A stretch of DNA of 64,000 nt, from the NCBI GenBank assembly GCA_030789695.1, contig CM061139.1, positions 7,145,878 to 7,209,877 of the forward strand, written 5' to 3'. The notes below the pieces were generated by a model that worked only from the letters and a program-made list of their open reading frames with translations, searched no databases and was not told where the DNA came from. Made by a program: the position numbers and the translations under genes. This document shows positions 34,182 to 47,500 of this stretch, one piece after another. This DNA is from Scilla litardierei (Eukaryota > Streptophyta > Magnoliopsida > Asparagales > Asparagaceae). Each line of letters starts with the position of its first letter. Positions within the stretch are counted from its first letter, which is position 1.

Positions 34182-35911
34182 TGTTGTGTCCTGTGAAGCT
34201 ACTGCACATGTACTAGAGGGGGGGGTGAATAGTACTTTAAAATAATCAAGATAGTTATTCCTAATTATTGTGCAAGAAACAAACGACAATGCGGAATAAA
34301 CAACAATCAACAAGAATTAAACATACGCAAACAAAGCATGTAACGGGTTCGGATCCACCCAAGTCTCCCCGACTTGTTCCCGGTGATCCTACGTCCCAAC
34401 CACCCGGATCCCCTCCGGATACTTGAGTTAGAAACCCTAACTCAAGATTTCCACTAGGAAATTCTTGTGATAACCTTCACAAGACCAAATCATACAAAAT
34501 ACAAATGTGACTCCCACAACCCGGGATCACACACTTCTCTCACAACCGAGAGAACAATTCAAATAACGATTGAAATGAAATAAAGAAACACTTACCACAA
34601 AATCCTATGCCTTGAGTAAATCTTACCAAATTAGGGCAAAGATGGATTTTGGGGAAGATGATGCCACCAAACCCTAGCTTCAAGAAGTTGACCAGCAATG
34701 GAAGCCTAGGGTGGAGTATGGTGACTAGAATCGAGCTCTTGGCTTGAAGAGCTCACAATGGAGAGAATCTCTCTTGAGGAATTAGGGATCAAGGTGTTGA
34801 GGGAGATATTCTTGTGAGGGAGAGAGAGCTTTAAAATAGCTTGGGAGAGCTCTTCTCTTAGGTTTGAAATTGCTTGAAAATAGGACCTCTAACCTTGCCT
34901 CAAACGTATCAAGTTTGTATTTATAGAGGCAAGGAAAATCGTGTTGGAAAAGTTCCCAACGGCTCTATTCTGAATCAGACTAGTCGGTCAAAGAAGGATC
35001 ACTGACCGACTAGTTCATCAACTAGTCGGTCGGTGATACAACGTAGACCGACTAACGGTTGAACAGCCAAAAGGTCGAAGTACAGGAGATGACAACTAGT
35101 CGGTCTAAGAAGACTTGCCGACCGACTAGTTTCACAACTAGTTGGTCGGTGAATGATCTTTGACCGACTAACAGTAGAAATAGAGTAGGTTGACTTCAAG
35201 ATGAATTAGTCGGTTTAAGAACAAATGCTGACCGACTAGTTTCTCAACTAGTCGGTCAGCAAACGTTCTTTGACCGACTAACTCGAAACAGTAACTCAGG
35301 CTGTACAGAGAAAGCTCAACTAGTCGGTCTGAGAAGGATTCCTAACCGACTAGATCGTCATCTAGTCGGTCGGTGACTCTTCTTTAACCGACTAATTGAC
35401 CAACAGGGAATGAGCTGAAATGAGCAAGGCATTCTAGTCGGTTCATGTAGAGTTGCCGACCGACTAGATCGTCATCTAGTCGGTTGGTGACTCTACTTGA
35501 ACCAACTAACATGCACTAGAAGCCGAGGGAAGAAGCGATATGCTTCGAGAAAGTTTCTAATGGCTTCTATGATAATCCTAGCTCTAAGACATGAGCGAAA
35601 TGAAGATAATAAAGTAAGTCCTACTCAAGGCTTAACATTCTAATTAATGAAGCTAGAAGACAATAAATAATACATGACGAACCGTCTTCAAAGCTTCAAT
35701 CTTCATTCCTCTTGACTTCAGTATTGCTCCTTGAGCTTCAACGAAGCTTCAGGCACACGATCATGCGTATTGAGAAGTCTTGAGACGTCGCTTTAGATGT
35801 ACGTAGTATTTTGGCGACAATCTCCATAACTGCGCTCACAAAGTGTTAGTTCATGATATATTTATGTTTGCTCATCATCCAAAACCAAATCCGGGTAATC
35901 AATACTCAACA
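34182..35911 (-). repeat. Solo LTR of a SIRE-like relative
   Basis: 1730 bp, plus-strand ends TGTTGTGTCC and ATACTCAACA, flanked by TSD TAGCA (34177-34181 and 35912-35916) with no internal region. It shares long blocks with the SIRE-like LTRs (for example 34330-34460) but is clearly diverged. It has five CTAGTCGGTC-type units at 34978-35508 and a TATA box on the minus strand at about 34918-34926. Formed by recombination between the two LTRs of a former full element. Confidence 0.93.
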
Positions 35912-35916
35912 TAGCA

Positions 35917-36273
35917 TGGTTGTCAGTGACTTGGAGTCGGGTTTCAAGGGTAGCACTTGGTATGAGCTATAGTTGTGGTGTGACATGGTTGTTTTGGGAG
36001 GTGGAGAGTGATGGTGTATGTGTAGTGGTGTATCTGGACTATGTACATTAATAGAAGTTGTTATATATGATATGTGGTTGTAGATCTATGTTATTTATGA
36101 GATTGTTTTGATATTATTGTAAAGCTTCACTTGTACTATCCTAGCATGTGCACAGTGGCCTGCTTGTTCTATTTTCCCTTTCTCTTTATTTTTTCTCTCT
36201 CATCACCCTCACTCTTCAGGATACGTGGAAAAAAAATTTAAATTCCAGGTATTCTGGGGAACGGGGCGTGACA
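35917..36273 (+). repeat. Element A 3' LTR, part 3
   Basis: Last 357 bp of the LTR, ending GGGGCGTGACA, followed by TSD ATATA at 36274-36278. Aligns with 13730-14086. Confidence 0.88.
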
Positions 36274-36278
36274 ATATA

Positions 36279-37638
36279 TTATATGTATGTGACTATACGA
36301 TGTATGCATGAATAGGATAGTGTTTTATGATTGTATACATGTGCTGATATTTGTAATATTATTATAGTATTTAAAGTGATTTCATTATGGGGTGTTACTT
36401 GACTAAATATAAATTGTGATTGATAGTATTGTGTGTATATGATAGCATGTGTTTTTATCTGTATAGTGTGACGAGTGATATGATTATGTTGGTATTATAT
36501 ATAAGAGTGGCATGTTGATATAAGTATAATTATCGTGTTATATATAAAGTATTTTGGTTCTGGTATGAGTCTTTGAGTCTCACTCGTGCTTGAGTGGGTA
36601 TACTCTAAGTATATTGTTATAGTTGTCTGTGGTTTGTGTAAAATGCTATGAGTGTATAGTGATAAGTTTGGTTGTACATGGATACGTTACACACATGGTT
36701 ATAGGTGGTTATACCGTTATATAGTTATAGGTGTTGGTCTTGTAGTATAGTTCTTTACGAAGGACTTACCTGTTTAAATGTATACATGCTAGCTAAACTA
36801 AGTGTGTAGAATGTACTAAGTATATAGTAGTATGAGTGGCATGTATGAATAGTATATTAGCGTATGTGGGCGTGCACCATGCACGGGTAAGTATGTGCTT
36901 AACTATAGGTATTTGCGACTATGGTATGTGTGTTGTGTCTCGAATATAGTTATAGGATTGTATGCGATGTGTATATATGATGAAGTATTTGCGTGTATTT
37001 GAATAACTATATATTTGTGTATTTATAGTAGAGGTGAATGTATATTAGACATAGCAAACATGATTCAATATTTATGGTGTGATTACATGTGTTGATATGT
37101 TTGGTGTTGGATGTACACTAGGAGATATAAGGGAGTAGTATATCCATATTCGTTTTGTACATAGGTGGTTATCTATACGTGAAGTACTATGATTGTATTT
37201 GCTGGTGTGAAACTATTTTTTTTGTATGTAGGTATCTGTACCATGGTTATGTGATAAGTGAATGATAGTTATATGAGGGATGTACGTGACTATATGAATG
37301 ATTGAAGTACGTGTATGAATATGACTGTTTATGATAGGTATAAGTATAGAGTGTGCACACATATATATACACACACATATATATACATATATATATATAC
37401 ACACATATATATACACATGTATATATACACATATATATACACACATATATATATACATACATACATATACATACATGTTTGCAGTATTAATGTTTGACTA
37501 CCTAGTGCATATATAAGCACTTGTAGTAACTATACATGGTTTGAATTACTGTGTAATATGATTGGGGTAGTTACTAGAATGGCTAGATATTTATAGTTAG
37601 AAAGTCCGAGGACGGACTTTGCTCTAAGATGGGTAGGA
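36279..37638 (+). mobile_element. Element C internal DNA, right part, with polypurine tract
   Basis: TATATGTG-rich non-coding DNA including a TATATACACACA microsatellite at about 37356-37476. It ends with GTCCGAGGACGGAC (about 37600-37615) and AAGATGGGTAGGA (37626-37638), the polypurine tract next to C's 3' LTR. No gene is present. Confidence 0.65.
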
Positions 37639-37834
37639 TGTCACGGTCGCTTTTCGATCGTATGTTTTTCGTGCGCGTACCTTCTTGTTCGTACACATAT
37701 TTTTGTGACCTCCTCTTGTATCCCGAATGCGCGAAGTTATATGTCGTTGTGACCCTCTGAGAGAGTACTTATTTGTGGAATTTTTCTGAACGTCATTTCA
37801 CGGGTCCACTACTACAAAAAGGACCTTTAATAGC

Positions 37835-38360
37835 ACACCTTTAATAGCGCTTGCCAATTATAAGCGCTATTAATTAGAGGCACATATATTAGACAGCGCT
37901 TCTTTTTGCAAGCGCTGTTAAAGGTCAGAGAATAGACAGCGCTTCTTTCTGCAAGCGCTGTTAAAGGTCCGACAATAGACAACGCTTATTTCTGCAAGCG
38001 CTGTGTATTAGAGACACAGATAATACACAGCGCTTGTAGAAATAAGCGCTGTTAAATGTCAGACAATAGACAGCGCTTTGTTCTACAAGCGCTGTTAAAG
38101 GTCCAAATAGACAGCGCTTCTTTAGAACAAGTGCTGTTAAAGATCCCAATAGACATCGCTTGTTTAATACAAACGCTGTTAAAGGCCACCCTTTAGCAGC
38201 GCTTGCACAAACAAGCGCTATTAAAGGGGGGGCCTTTAACAGCGCTTGCATAAACAAGCGCTGTTAAAGGCCCCCTCCCTTTAATAGCGCTTGTTTGTGC
38301 AAGCGCTGCTAAAGGGTGGTCTTTAACAGCGCTTGTTTTAAACAAGCGCTGTTAAAGGTA
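37835..38360. repeat. Left subterminal hairpin array of the CACTA element
   Basis: About a dozen copies of ACAGCGCTT and its complement AAGCGCTGT, paired around 6-10 bp spacers so that each pair can fold into a hairpin (AACAGCGCTTG...CAAGCGCTGTT). Such subterminal repeats are the usual binding sites for the element's own transposition protein. The ORF at 37961-38257 is made only of these repeats. Confidence 0.88.
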
Positions 38361-39260
38361 TTATACATTCACGGGTTCGCAATATCGATCGCTCCGAAGC
38401 CCGACTCAGTTCATACCCCCGATTCACGGGTTCGCACTATTTTTACGCTGCTTAGCACATGTCTCCCAGGCCCAGATGCTCTCTCGTACTCCGCACTGGC
38501 ACCACATATTGAGAATGAGTGGACAAATGCTAGCTGGCTCTATAGACGCTTGAGAACTATTGCTCTTTTGTCTATTAAGTGCGTTGTTAACTTTCATTCT
38601 GTTTCAGAAATCAAAAACCTTTCATTTGTTTAATAGACATAAGAGCAATAGTGGATCCGGATTTGTATTTGAATCCGACTCAAATCTAACTGGGTCCGGA
38701 TTTTACATGATAGGGCTAATGGGTTGGGTCCGGATCTGGAAGAAAGATTGAGGTCCGCAGGAGGATTTTGTTATTCTAGTATGTCATGGCAAATTACTGC
38801 CCTAGGTCGCGAAATCCCCCCCCCCAAAACCAAAACCTCCAGCCAAATTAATCTCTATGCCCTAGGTCACGGCAAATCCGACTCAGTTCACGGCAAATTA
38901 CCGCGAAAGGCAAATACCTCCCGCCAAATTAATCTCTATGCCGCTACGTTCCTAGGTCATGAAAATCCTCTCCCAGTAAATTTTGCCGCCGCTCAGTTCA
39001 TACCCCCGATATCTAGAATCTTCACAATTTCTCCTTCGCCATCCAACAATCGCCCGCTCCTAGCCCTAAACCCTCTCCCGTGAGTCCCTAACCCTTCCCC
39101 CCTTTCCCATTCTTCCCCCGTTTGATTTGAGTTTGTTAGGATGATTTATTTTATTTTGTTTCGTTGATTTGAAGGCAAAGAAGAGAAAGGCAGCGGACGA
39201 ATTTCTTGTCGTCAGGCGGTGCTACGGCCGGATCGCTAACCTACCTGAGGTCTGTTTTAT
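38361..39260 (+). other. Gene-like 5' region in the CACTA element
   Basis: A locally GC-rich, promoter- and leader-like region with several partial duplications (CAAATTAATCTCTATGCC twice; CTCAGTTCATACCCCCGAT twice). A pyrimidine-rich stretch ends at a GTGAGT donor near 39079. A second open segment (about 39176-39249, reading AKKRKAADEFLVVRRC in one frame) ends at a GAG/GTCTGT donor-like site. It could be leader exons of the transposase transcript or a captured host gene start; I cannot tell. Confidence 0.4.
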
Positions 39261-41445
39261 TTCTTGTTATTTCTTATAGTGAATAAATAAAAATTGACTC
39301 TAAAGTTTGAATCTTGAACATACATAATCTCATTTTATATCCCCTCTTGTTTTTTTCATTGTTATTATTATATATGTTTGATTTTTACAACCGAGATTTG
39401 GGGATTGTATTCGTATGTCCTGTACCGGTTCTTTAGAATTCATCTTGCTGATGCGGAAAGAAAATCAACAATCAATAGATTGGTGAAGTATTAACATGCA
39501 ATAAGAATAGCTCAATCCTTTGACACACAACCTCTCGTATTTGATCAAATGCACTTCCTATAAATTTAAACCTCTCGTATTAACATGTAATAAAAATATA
39601 GTTTGTCTGTATTTTTTATTCAACTTCTTTTCATAAACTAGAAATTATAATAATTTATTCATAACAAGAAATATAATTTGTATTTCTAAACTGAAAACTA
39701 TAATGCCATTTTCTAAACAATCCCCATTAAGATGGCATATAGATATAATCGTGCCTAGTTTATAACAAAGGAAGAAAAATCTTTACATGACAAATCTTTG
39801 GTGAAAATATCATCTATCTGATTGTCATAAAGAGTGGCTATCTTCTTTTTTGATGAAGAACGACCAACAGTACATATTACTTTCAAAAAATACATACCTT
39901 TTGCTTTGATGTACAACATGAAGAAGATTGGTTCTACTGTGTGGATATTGAGATGTTTGAATCAATTATCAGATAGATATATAGTCACATTCCTATTTAT
40001 GAGTTTAGATCCTATGATTAAATAAACTTTGTAGGAGACCAAATTTTAATTTTGTTACCATTTGGAAAGAATTTTTCTAAATATTTTTGGTGAATATATA
40101 ACTCCATGTATGTTTTCCAGAATAGGGGAGAAAGATCATCCATATATATTATCTCAAAAAGGTTCTCTATATGATGAGATATATGTATTTCTTAACATAT
40201 GACCTCTCCTACCACAAGCAAATCACTGCAACACCAAATTCTCATTTACTTTTTTTTTTCAGAAGTTCTGTTTTTAAAGCTAGATTTGTGGCTCTATTCC
40301 AGAATAAATTTTTTGTTGGGTGATTTTTCGCTTTTTGTGGCTCTATTACATTTTGAACACTCGTCGTTCCTTTGCTATTTGTCATACTCACTAGAAAAAG
40401 CATGCACTCGATATTAGCTAGGTTTTTTCGGTCCCTAAACTCTAAATTAAATAGAGCTATATATATTACTCAATACACTTTAAGTTGAGTATTACCATGT
40501 TGTAGCTTACTCTTGACTCATATTGGAATAATTCTTATTATCTTCTGAGTTTGCTATTAAAATTTTTGTAAATTCATCTTCTTGTCAGACGCATCATTTA
40601 AGAAATATCGCTAAATTGATACGTCATGACTCCAGGAAAATTCTTATAACCCATTGACGAACATTTTTTAAGGAGAAATACATGTTACATGTTAACCAAG
40701 TGCTAAAATTTGTTAGTTTTCTCACTATTTTGAGCTTGTTATTCTCCCTAATACTGCGTATGACAATGTTTAATTAGTACAGTCAAATCATCAGAGTACT
40801 GCCTGTTAATGATGGGAGATATCTGTGTTTGGTAAATCATTTAGTTGTCTACAGATACTAAGCATTAGGTTAATTCGAAATTGAAGTTTATCCAGGTTTC
40901 AAAGCTCATGTAATTTTCACTCGTCATTTTTTCTATTGTTATGTTATCCTTTTTTTCAATGCACTTTATGCTGTAGTTTAAACTAGAAGAATGACTGGGT
41001 AACACACTTTAATTTTGCCATTTGATTCTCAAATTCTTGGTCTATACATGTGATCAGCAGTCAAAATTAGGAATTGCCCTGTTGAAATCGAGATTAGTTA
41101 GTATGAGGATTCAATCTCCATGACAAATTAATATGACCTCCACATGCAAATCAAGTTTGTAGACACTGCTTTTACGATATGATCTACTTCTGAAAATTAC
41201 ATTTTTGTTTCTCTCTTTTAGTGATAGTTTTTATTTTTTTTGATGGATTTAATAATTCTGTTGAAATAATGTATTTCTTAAGTGTACATATGCACTTGCA
41301 AGTATTTTATTCACATTTTACTGTATGTGTGTCTTAAAATTTTTTTGCACTCCTAGTTATAGTAGAGGTGTATTCTTTTATTCTAATATTACTTTATAGG
41401 CCAAGGAATCATTTTCCATTTCGTGTAATGGTATCTTTACTACAA

Positions 41446-41604
41446 TGTTAAACTGCATGTACGAATACTATTTTCATCAGAATCCATGATCAGGATCACA
41501 CATTTTATTATGCACACTTATATGTCATGTGTACAGAGATAGAACTATTTGATGGTATCATAAAGATTTACTTCTAAATGTTCTCTCTACTCTGAACATA
41601 TCAT
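41446..41604 (+). repeat. 159-bp direct repeat, copy 1
   Basis: From TGTTAAACTGCATG to GAACATATCAT; repeated at 43591-43749, about 2.1 kb away, with no difference that I can see. Confidence 0.85.
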
Positions 41605-43590
41605 AAAGAATTTTTCTAAATATTTTTGGTGAATATATAACTCCATGACTAGGTTTTGTTACATATGATGGGTGGGAAATCCGAGTGCTGCATACGCATT
41701 TTACAATCTTGACTAGGTTTTGTTACAGATGGCATCGTCTCCAGTGCTATTTGAAATACTTCAATTACTACATTGAACGATTTTGCAAATTTACGTGTAT
41801 GCGAGAGCTTTAATCCTGCATTTCAGAGTATTACTCATCAAAGTTTCATGGGGCATCAGTTAAATCTCCAAAATGAAATAAAAGTCTCATGTAGGTTAAA
41901 CACAAATGCGACTAGGTCTTTCTTGGTATTTATTAGCTTTGAACTGAAATGCAATTGACTTGGAGATTTCACAGAGAACTACGTTTTATCTGAAAGACAG
42001 CTCAGTTTTTTTTAACAAAGGTTCATGCCATTTTTTATATTCAAGCTGAAGAGGGTTATTATATGTCAGGATGTTTTGGGGAAAGACATGCAGTAATTAC
42101 TTTACCACTGGAATTGGTAGGATGTAGGTTATCATGGGAAGCATCAACTATGTTTATGGCACGAATACTCTGTAGATTATGGCACCAATACTTTGTAGGT
42201 TATCATGGGAAGCATCAACTATGTTTAGGCTATTATCTCGGATTCTAAGTAGTGCATTGCTTCATACACTTGTTCTTATGTAAGATGCAGAAAGCAGACT
42301 TTTACATATTGTGCCGTAAAAATAGTGCTGGCTATGAGATTACCATGAACTGCATGTTCTTTGAGGTACCTGCTTTTGATTTCGTTCCTCCTCGATGTTC
42401 TTGTGGTCTCGGGGGATCTGTTAAGTTCCTGATTTTGACGAGCCGGCTTCTTGGCCACTTGCGGTTGATTGTCTTGCTGGCTATCTTTGGATTTTCAAAT
42501 ACTGCTGAAGTTCAAGGAATGCAAATTAGTTGAGGTTGTTGTTTGTGTATCCTAACTTTGATCTCGCATCTTTTGGGTAATTGTTGCAGACCACGAACAA
42601 GCTTTAGGAATCATTCAATAACTTGCTGCCATAAGGAATCTAACATCATTTTGCCTAATTTTGCTTTCGTTATATTATGATTTGATTCTTTGTGGGAATA
42701 ACTTATTATTTCATGTATGCTGCTCTTCCCCTTTCTGCTTCCCACCAGTTTGAAACTTGGCATCATATTTCAGTTAGCTTCTTTTTTTAAGGTTCTGCTG
42801 CTGTCAGTGAATTACGATTTCAATTTTCTGAGAATTCTATAATTTGGTGTCTTTTTTAGGGTTAATGATCAATTAAGGGTCACAAGTTGACACTAGACAT
42901 TTTATTACCATACTGCAATAGTGTGACAAATGCAGCATATCCACTGCAATTATTACACCTATTTACCCTGTCTTCCAAATGTTTATTTTGTTCTTCATAT
43001 TACACCTATTTACCATGTCTCCCAAATGTTTATTTTGGTCTTCATATTTTAAAATGCAAGCTCATCAAACATACGGCGAACCTAAATTTTTTTGCTTGTT
43101 GATTTGAAGTTGAAAGGTTTCTATTCTTGTAAAACTGTTGTTTTTTCATTAAGTACGCTATGCTAATGACCAAAAAGTTCTAATATTTTGGTCCATTTGG
43201 GTGTTAGAATGTTAAGATTAAAATAACATGGTTTAAGAATATAAATGTTAAATAAACATTATTTATCTTTTGAATAATGATGGAAAGTTGATTTTTGCGG
43301 TTATCATATGACACGTTGTCATAATTCTCGTGTTAGAATGACATTTGTTTAAAATCATAGTTGATTTAGATGAAGCTCTGAGCTTCGCTCAAATTCTACG
43401 TCTACATGGAGGCTCAAAATGATTTTGTAGCAGTGTAGATTGGGCATTCCTAATTTGAAGACTGAAGTTTGGAAGATGTCCTTCATTATAAGATGACTCT
43501 CAAAACTGCGTACATGATGACAAATAACCCTTGAGCCCATCAACGCCAATATTTCCTTTGTTAGGGGTGATTGGATTGCCTCTTTTGGGC

Positions 43591-43749
43591 TGTTAAACTG
43601 CATGTACGAATACTATTTTCATCAGAATCCATGATCAGGATCACACATTTTATTATGCACACTTATATGTCATGTGTACAGAGATAGAACTATTTGATGG
43701 TATCATAAAGATTTACTTCTAAATGTTCTCTCTACTCTGAACATATCAT
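43591..43749 (+). repeat. 159-bp direct repeat, copy 2
   Basis: Second copy of 41446-41604, with different flanks on both sides, so the duplication moved as a discrete piece. Confidence 0.85.
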
Positions 43750-44524
43750 GTTTTCGACCAATAGAGTTCCGTACCTGTTTTTATACTACGTATCGAAGCT
43801 ATGCCACCTTCAATACGCCACGTTATAACCGATGCTCTTAATTCTTTAAAATTGTGACGAGAGGATCGAAGAACATAGTATTACATTCTACTACCATTCA
43901 TCTGGGTTATTATGTTCAAAAGATTATCAGCTGTCTCCAAAACCCAGGTACACATCGTTTTCCTGCGGTCTATTTCTCAACCAAAGCAGTTCAATCTAGT
44001 TACATATCTAACAGGGATATGCACAAACCACCATCATCATAAATTTTAAACAGCAACATTCATTCAACAAGGGAACAAAGGCCTAGCATTCTCTCATTAT
44101 GAGAGGAGATTTTGGGCTCCTGTTTGCTCATATGATAAAGATATGATGGGGACCAAGATCAAAAGCCAAAGCCCTGAATCTGACTCAATATTGCCTGGCT
44201 CACCAGGTGACAGACCAAGTCCTTTCCCACTACCACAAAGGATTTGAAACCAAAGGCTGTGATTCATTAATATTTTTCAGCATATTGCATTTTTTATATT
44301 GCATTTTGCATAAATCATTTTGCATAAATCAGGTGACAGACCAAGATCGCATAAATCAGTATATTGCATTTTTTGTAATTTCATTAATATTTTTCAGCAT
44401 ATGCATATAACTGTTTTTTTTTCCATATTCGTTGGCTCATTAGCCTTCTACTTGCATTCAGACCTTAACCTCTCGAATAACAAAATAACTAATGTTAATA
44501 ATTTTTTTTGTTAGATTGATAAAT

Positions 44525-47500
44525 ATGGATCGAAAATGGATGTCGGCAAATCGTTTATCGAAAGAATACGAGGATGGAGTGAAAGAGTTCATTAGATTTG
44601 CAGTTGATCATGCAGAAAATCCAAGGAAAATCATATGCCCCTGTTTAAAGTGTTGCTATGCAAGGGGAGTTAGCGAGGATGAGTTGAAAGATCATTTAGT
44701 GTGCAATGGAATTGATCGAAGTTATACATGTTGGACAAGGCATGGTGAGACAAGAGAAGAGTGCAGTGAATTTGGAAGTACAAAGAGGTATGCTACAAGT
44801 GATACAAACACAAATACATATGATGACGATCGCCTAGAAGAGATGGCAAATATGGTTGAAGAGGATCTCCGGGATTGTCCTGAAATGTTTACGAGGTTGG
44901 TAAGTGATGCAGAGAAGACATTGTACAGTGGTTGTACTAAGTTAAACCGATTGTCGGCGGTATTAAAATTGTATAACTTGAAAGCGAGCAATGGATGGTC
45001 TGATAAGAGCTTCACAGAGTTACTCATAATTCTAAAGGATATGTTGCCAGAAGATAATGTGCTTCCTAGTCGAACATATGAGGCTAAGCGAATGTTATGC
45101 TCTATAGGCATGAGCTATGAGAGGATTCATGCTTGTCCTAACGATTGCATCTTATTTCGTAATGAATATGCATCGTTAAACATGTGTCCTAAATGTAATG
45201 CCTCACGATATAAAAGAAAAGAATCAACTCCAGTGAAGGTGGTATGGTATTTCCCCATAATACCGAGATTTAGGCGCATGTATCGCAGTCCAGAAGATGC
45301 AAAACACTTGACGTGGCATTCAAATGAACGGATTAAAGATGGCATGTTCCGTCACCCGGCAGATTCTCCTCAATGGACAAAATTTGATCACGATTATCCT
45401 GAATTTGGGGAAGAAGCAAGAAACCTACGAATTGCATTGTCTACCGACGGAATGAACCCACATGGTATTCAAAGTAGTTCCCACAGCACATGGCCAGTGA
45501 TTTTGATGATTTATAATCTACCTCCCTGGTTATGCATGAAGCGCAAGTACATGATGTTGTCTATGTTAATTTCTGGGCCTAAACAACCAGGAAATGATAT
45601 AGACATATACTTGTCTCCGTTAATTGAAGATTTGAAACAAATGTGGGACACAGGTGTAAAGGTGTACGATGGGTACAAGAAAGAGAATTTCAACTTGAGG
45701 GCTATGTTATTTGGCACAATTAATGATTTTCCAGCATATGGTAATCTGTCAGGATATAGTATCAAAGGAAAGTGTGCATGCCCTTTATGTGAAGAGAGTA
45801 CGTATTGGATGCGGTTGGAACATTGTAAGAAGAATGTCTTCCTCGGACATCGTAGATTTTTACCCGTGAGGCATCGTTACCGGTGGTTGAGGAAAGCATT
45901 CAATGGGAATACAGAGGAATGTAGAGCTCCTGTGCCATTGACTGGTGATAAGCTGTTTGAAAAGGTAAAGAATTTAAGTAGTAATTTTGGTAAGCCATTT
46001 GCAGGAGAACTTGTCACCAGCGGGTGGAAGAAAAACTCTATTTTCTTTGAATTACCATATTGGAAGTCATTGTATGTAAGACATTTCCTTGATGTGATGC
46101 ATATTGAAAAGAATGTTTTTGAAAGTGTTATCGTGACGTTGCTTAATGTTCCAGGAAAGAGTAAAGATGGGATAAATGCGAGGTTGGACATGGTAAGTAT
46201 GGGAATGAGGATAGAATTGGGACCGGTAAAGAAGGAAAAGCGTACATATCTACCTCCTGCAGCTCATACTCTATCTAGGAAAGAAAAAAAAGTTTTTTGT
46301 AAGTTTCTCGATGGAGTTAAAGTTCCAGAGGGATACTCGTCAAACATTAGAAGCCTCGTATCTATGAAAGGTCTCAAGTTAAAAGGTCTAAAATCTCATG
46401 ATTGTCATGTTTTGATGGAGCATTTACTACCAGTGGGTATACGTTCCATTTTGCCAAAAAAGGTGAGGGTGACCATCACAAAACTATGTTTCTTCTTCAG
46501 GGCAATTTGCAGTAAAGTTATTGATCCTGGAAAGTTACCGGCATTGCAAAAAGAAATTGTTGTCACATTGTGTGAGCTTGAGATGTATTTACCACCATCC
46601 TTCTTTGACATAATGGTTCATCTGACTGTTCACCTGGTTAGAGAGACACAATTGTGTGGACCAGCCTATATGAGATGGATGTACCCGATCGAGCGCTATA
46701 TGAAGATATTAAAAGGGTATGTGAAAAACCATAGTCGACCAGAAGGTTGTATGGTTGAGCGTTACATAGTTGAAGAATCTGTTGAATTTTGTACAGAGTA
46801 CCTAAGCAATGTTGATTCCATAGGGCTTCCAAGGTCTCGTCACACAGGAAGAATATCAGGGGAAGGGATTAAGGGAGGTGATGTAGTGCTCATATCAAGG
46901 ACAGAGTGGGAGCAAGCACATTTATATGTTCTGCACAATGATGTTGAAGTTGAGCCGTATGCTGAAAGACACAAGGAACTACTTCGAAATTCAAACCCAA
47001 ATAGGAATGACAATTGGGTAACAAGAGAACACAATCGGACTTTTATAACATGGCTGAAAGAACAAGTCTTTGGAGAGTTGGCTATAAATAGAGCTTCAGT
47101 TTCAGATAGATTGAGATGGTTAGTAAATGGTCCAAGTGTACACGTTTTTTCTCACAATGGTTACCTTATTAACGGGTACACATTCTACACTAAAGATCAT
47201 GATGATCAAAGTACAATGCAAAACAGTGGAGTGACTCTTGTAGCTGAATCTATGCACATCTCTAGTGCAAAAGACAGAAATCCCATATATGCAAATATGT
47301 CATACTTTGGTGTTATTGAACGCATATGGGAGTTGGATTATAGTATGTTTCGATTGGCTGTGTTTGGTTGTAAGTGGGCAGACAACAATAATGGGGTTCA
47401 AATTGATGAGTTAGGGTTCATGCGGGAGGATCTCAATAGGGAGGGGTATGTCACGCCCCGCTTCCCAAAAATATGGAGGCGAAGCGTGAGAAGGTCCGCT

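Larger units (their letters stand above)
3121..36273 (+). mobile_element. Element A: non-coding LTR retrotransposon carrying three nested insertions
   Basis: LTRs of about 3.0 kb start TGTCATG and end GGGGCGTGACA. Without its nested insertions A is about 11 kb: 5' LTR (3121-4946 plus 12889-14086), internal region 14087-19073 and 3' LTR (19074-20803, 33260-34181 and 35917-36273). A primer site, a polypurine tract and a 5-bp TSD (ATATA) are all present, but there is no gag or pol. This fits a large non-autonomous derivative (LARD-like), probably of Ty3/gypsy origin; the superfamily is inferred from LTR ends and style, not from protein. Confidence 0.85.
39261..44524 (+). other. Long AT-rich region upstream of the transposase
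   Basis: More than 5 kb with no recognisable gene, probably intron or leader of the transposase transcript plus filler DNA. It contains an exact-looking 159-bp direct repeat (41446-41604 and 43591-43749), a repeated segment of about 43 bp (40065-40107 and 41605-41647), a tandem pair around 42951-43050 and a repeat of about 30 bp at 42125 and 42195. A splice acceptor TTTTTTTGTTAG ends at 44514, just before the transposase start. Confidence 0.5.

Noticed and set aside
37961..38257. ORF with a repeated Ala/Leu-rich motif
   Set aside because: Built entirely from the CACTA subterminal hairpin repeats; the same kind of frame appears at 58142-58541.
42252..42533. ORF with a Cys-rich PPRCSCG segment recalling a GRF-type zinc finger
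   Set aside because: Only the first part of the pattern is present and the rest does not fit; no second supporting exon was found.
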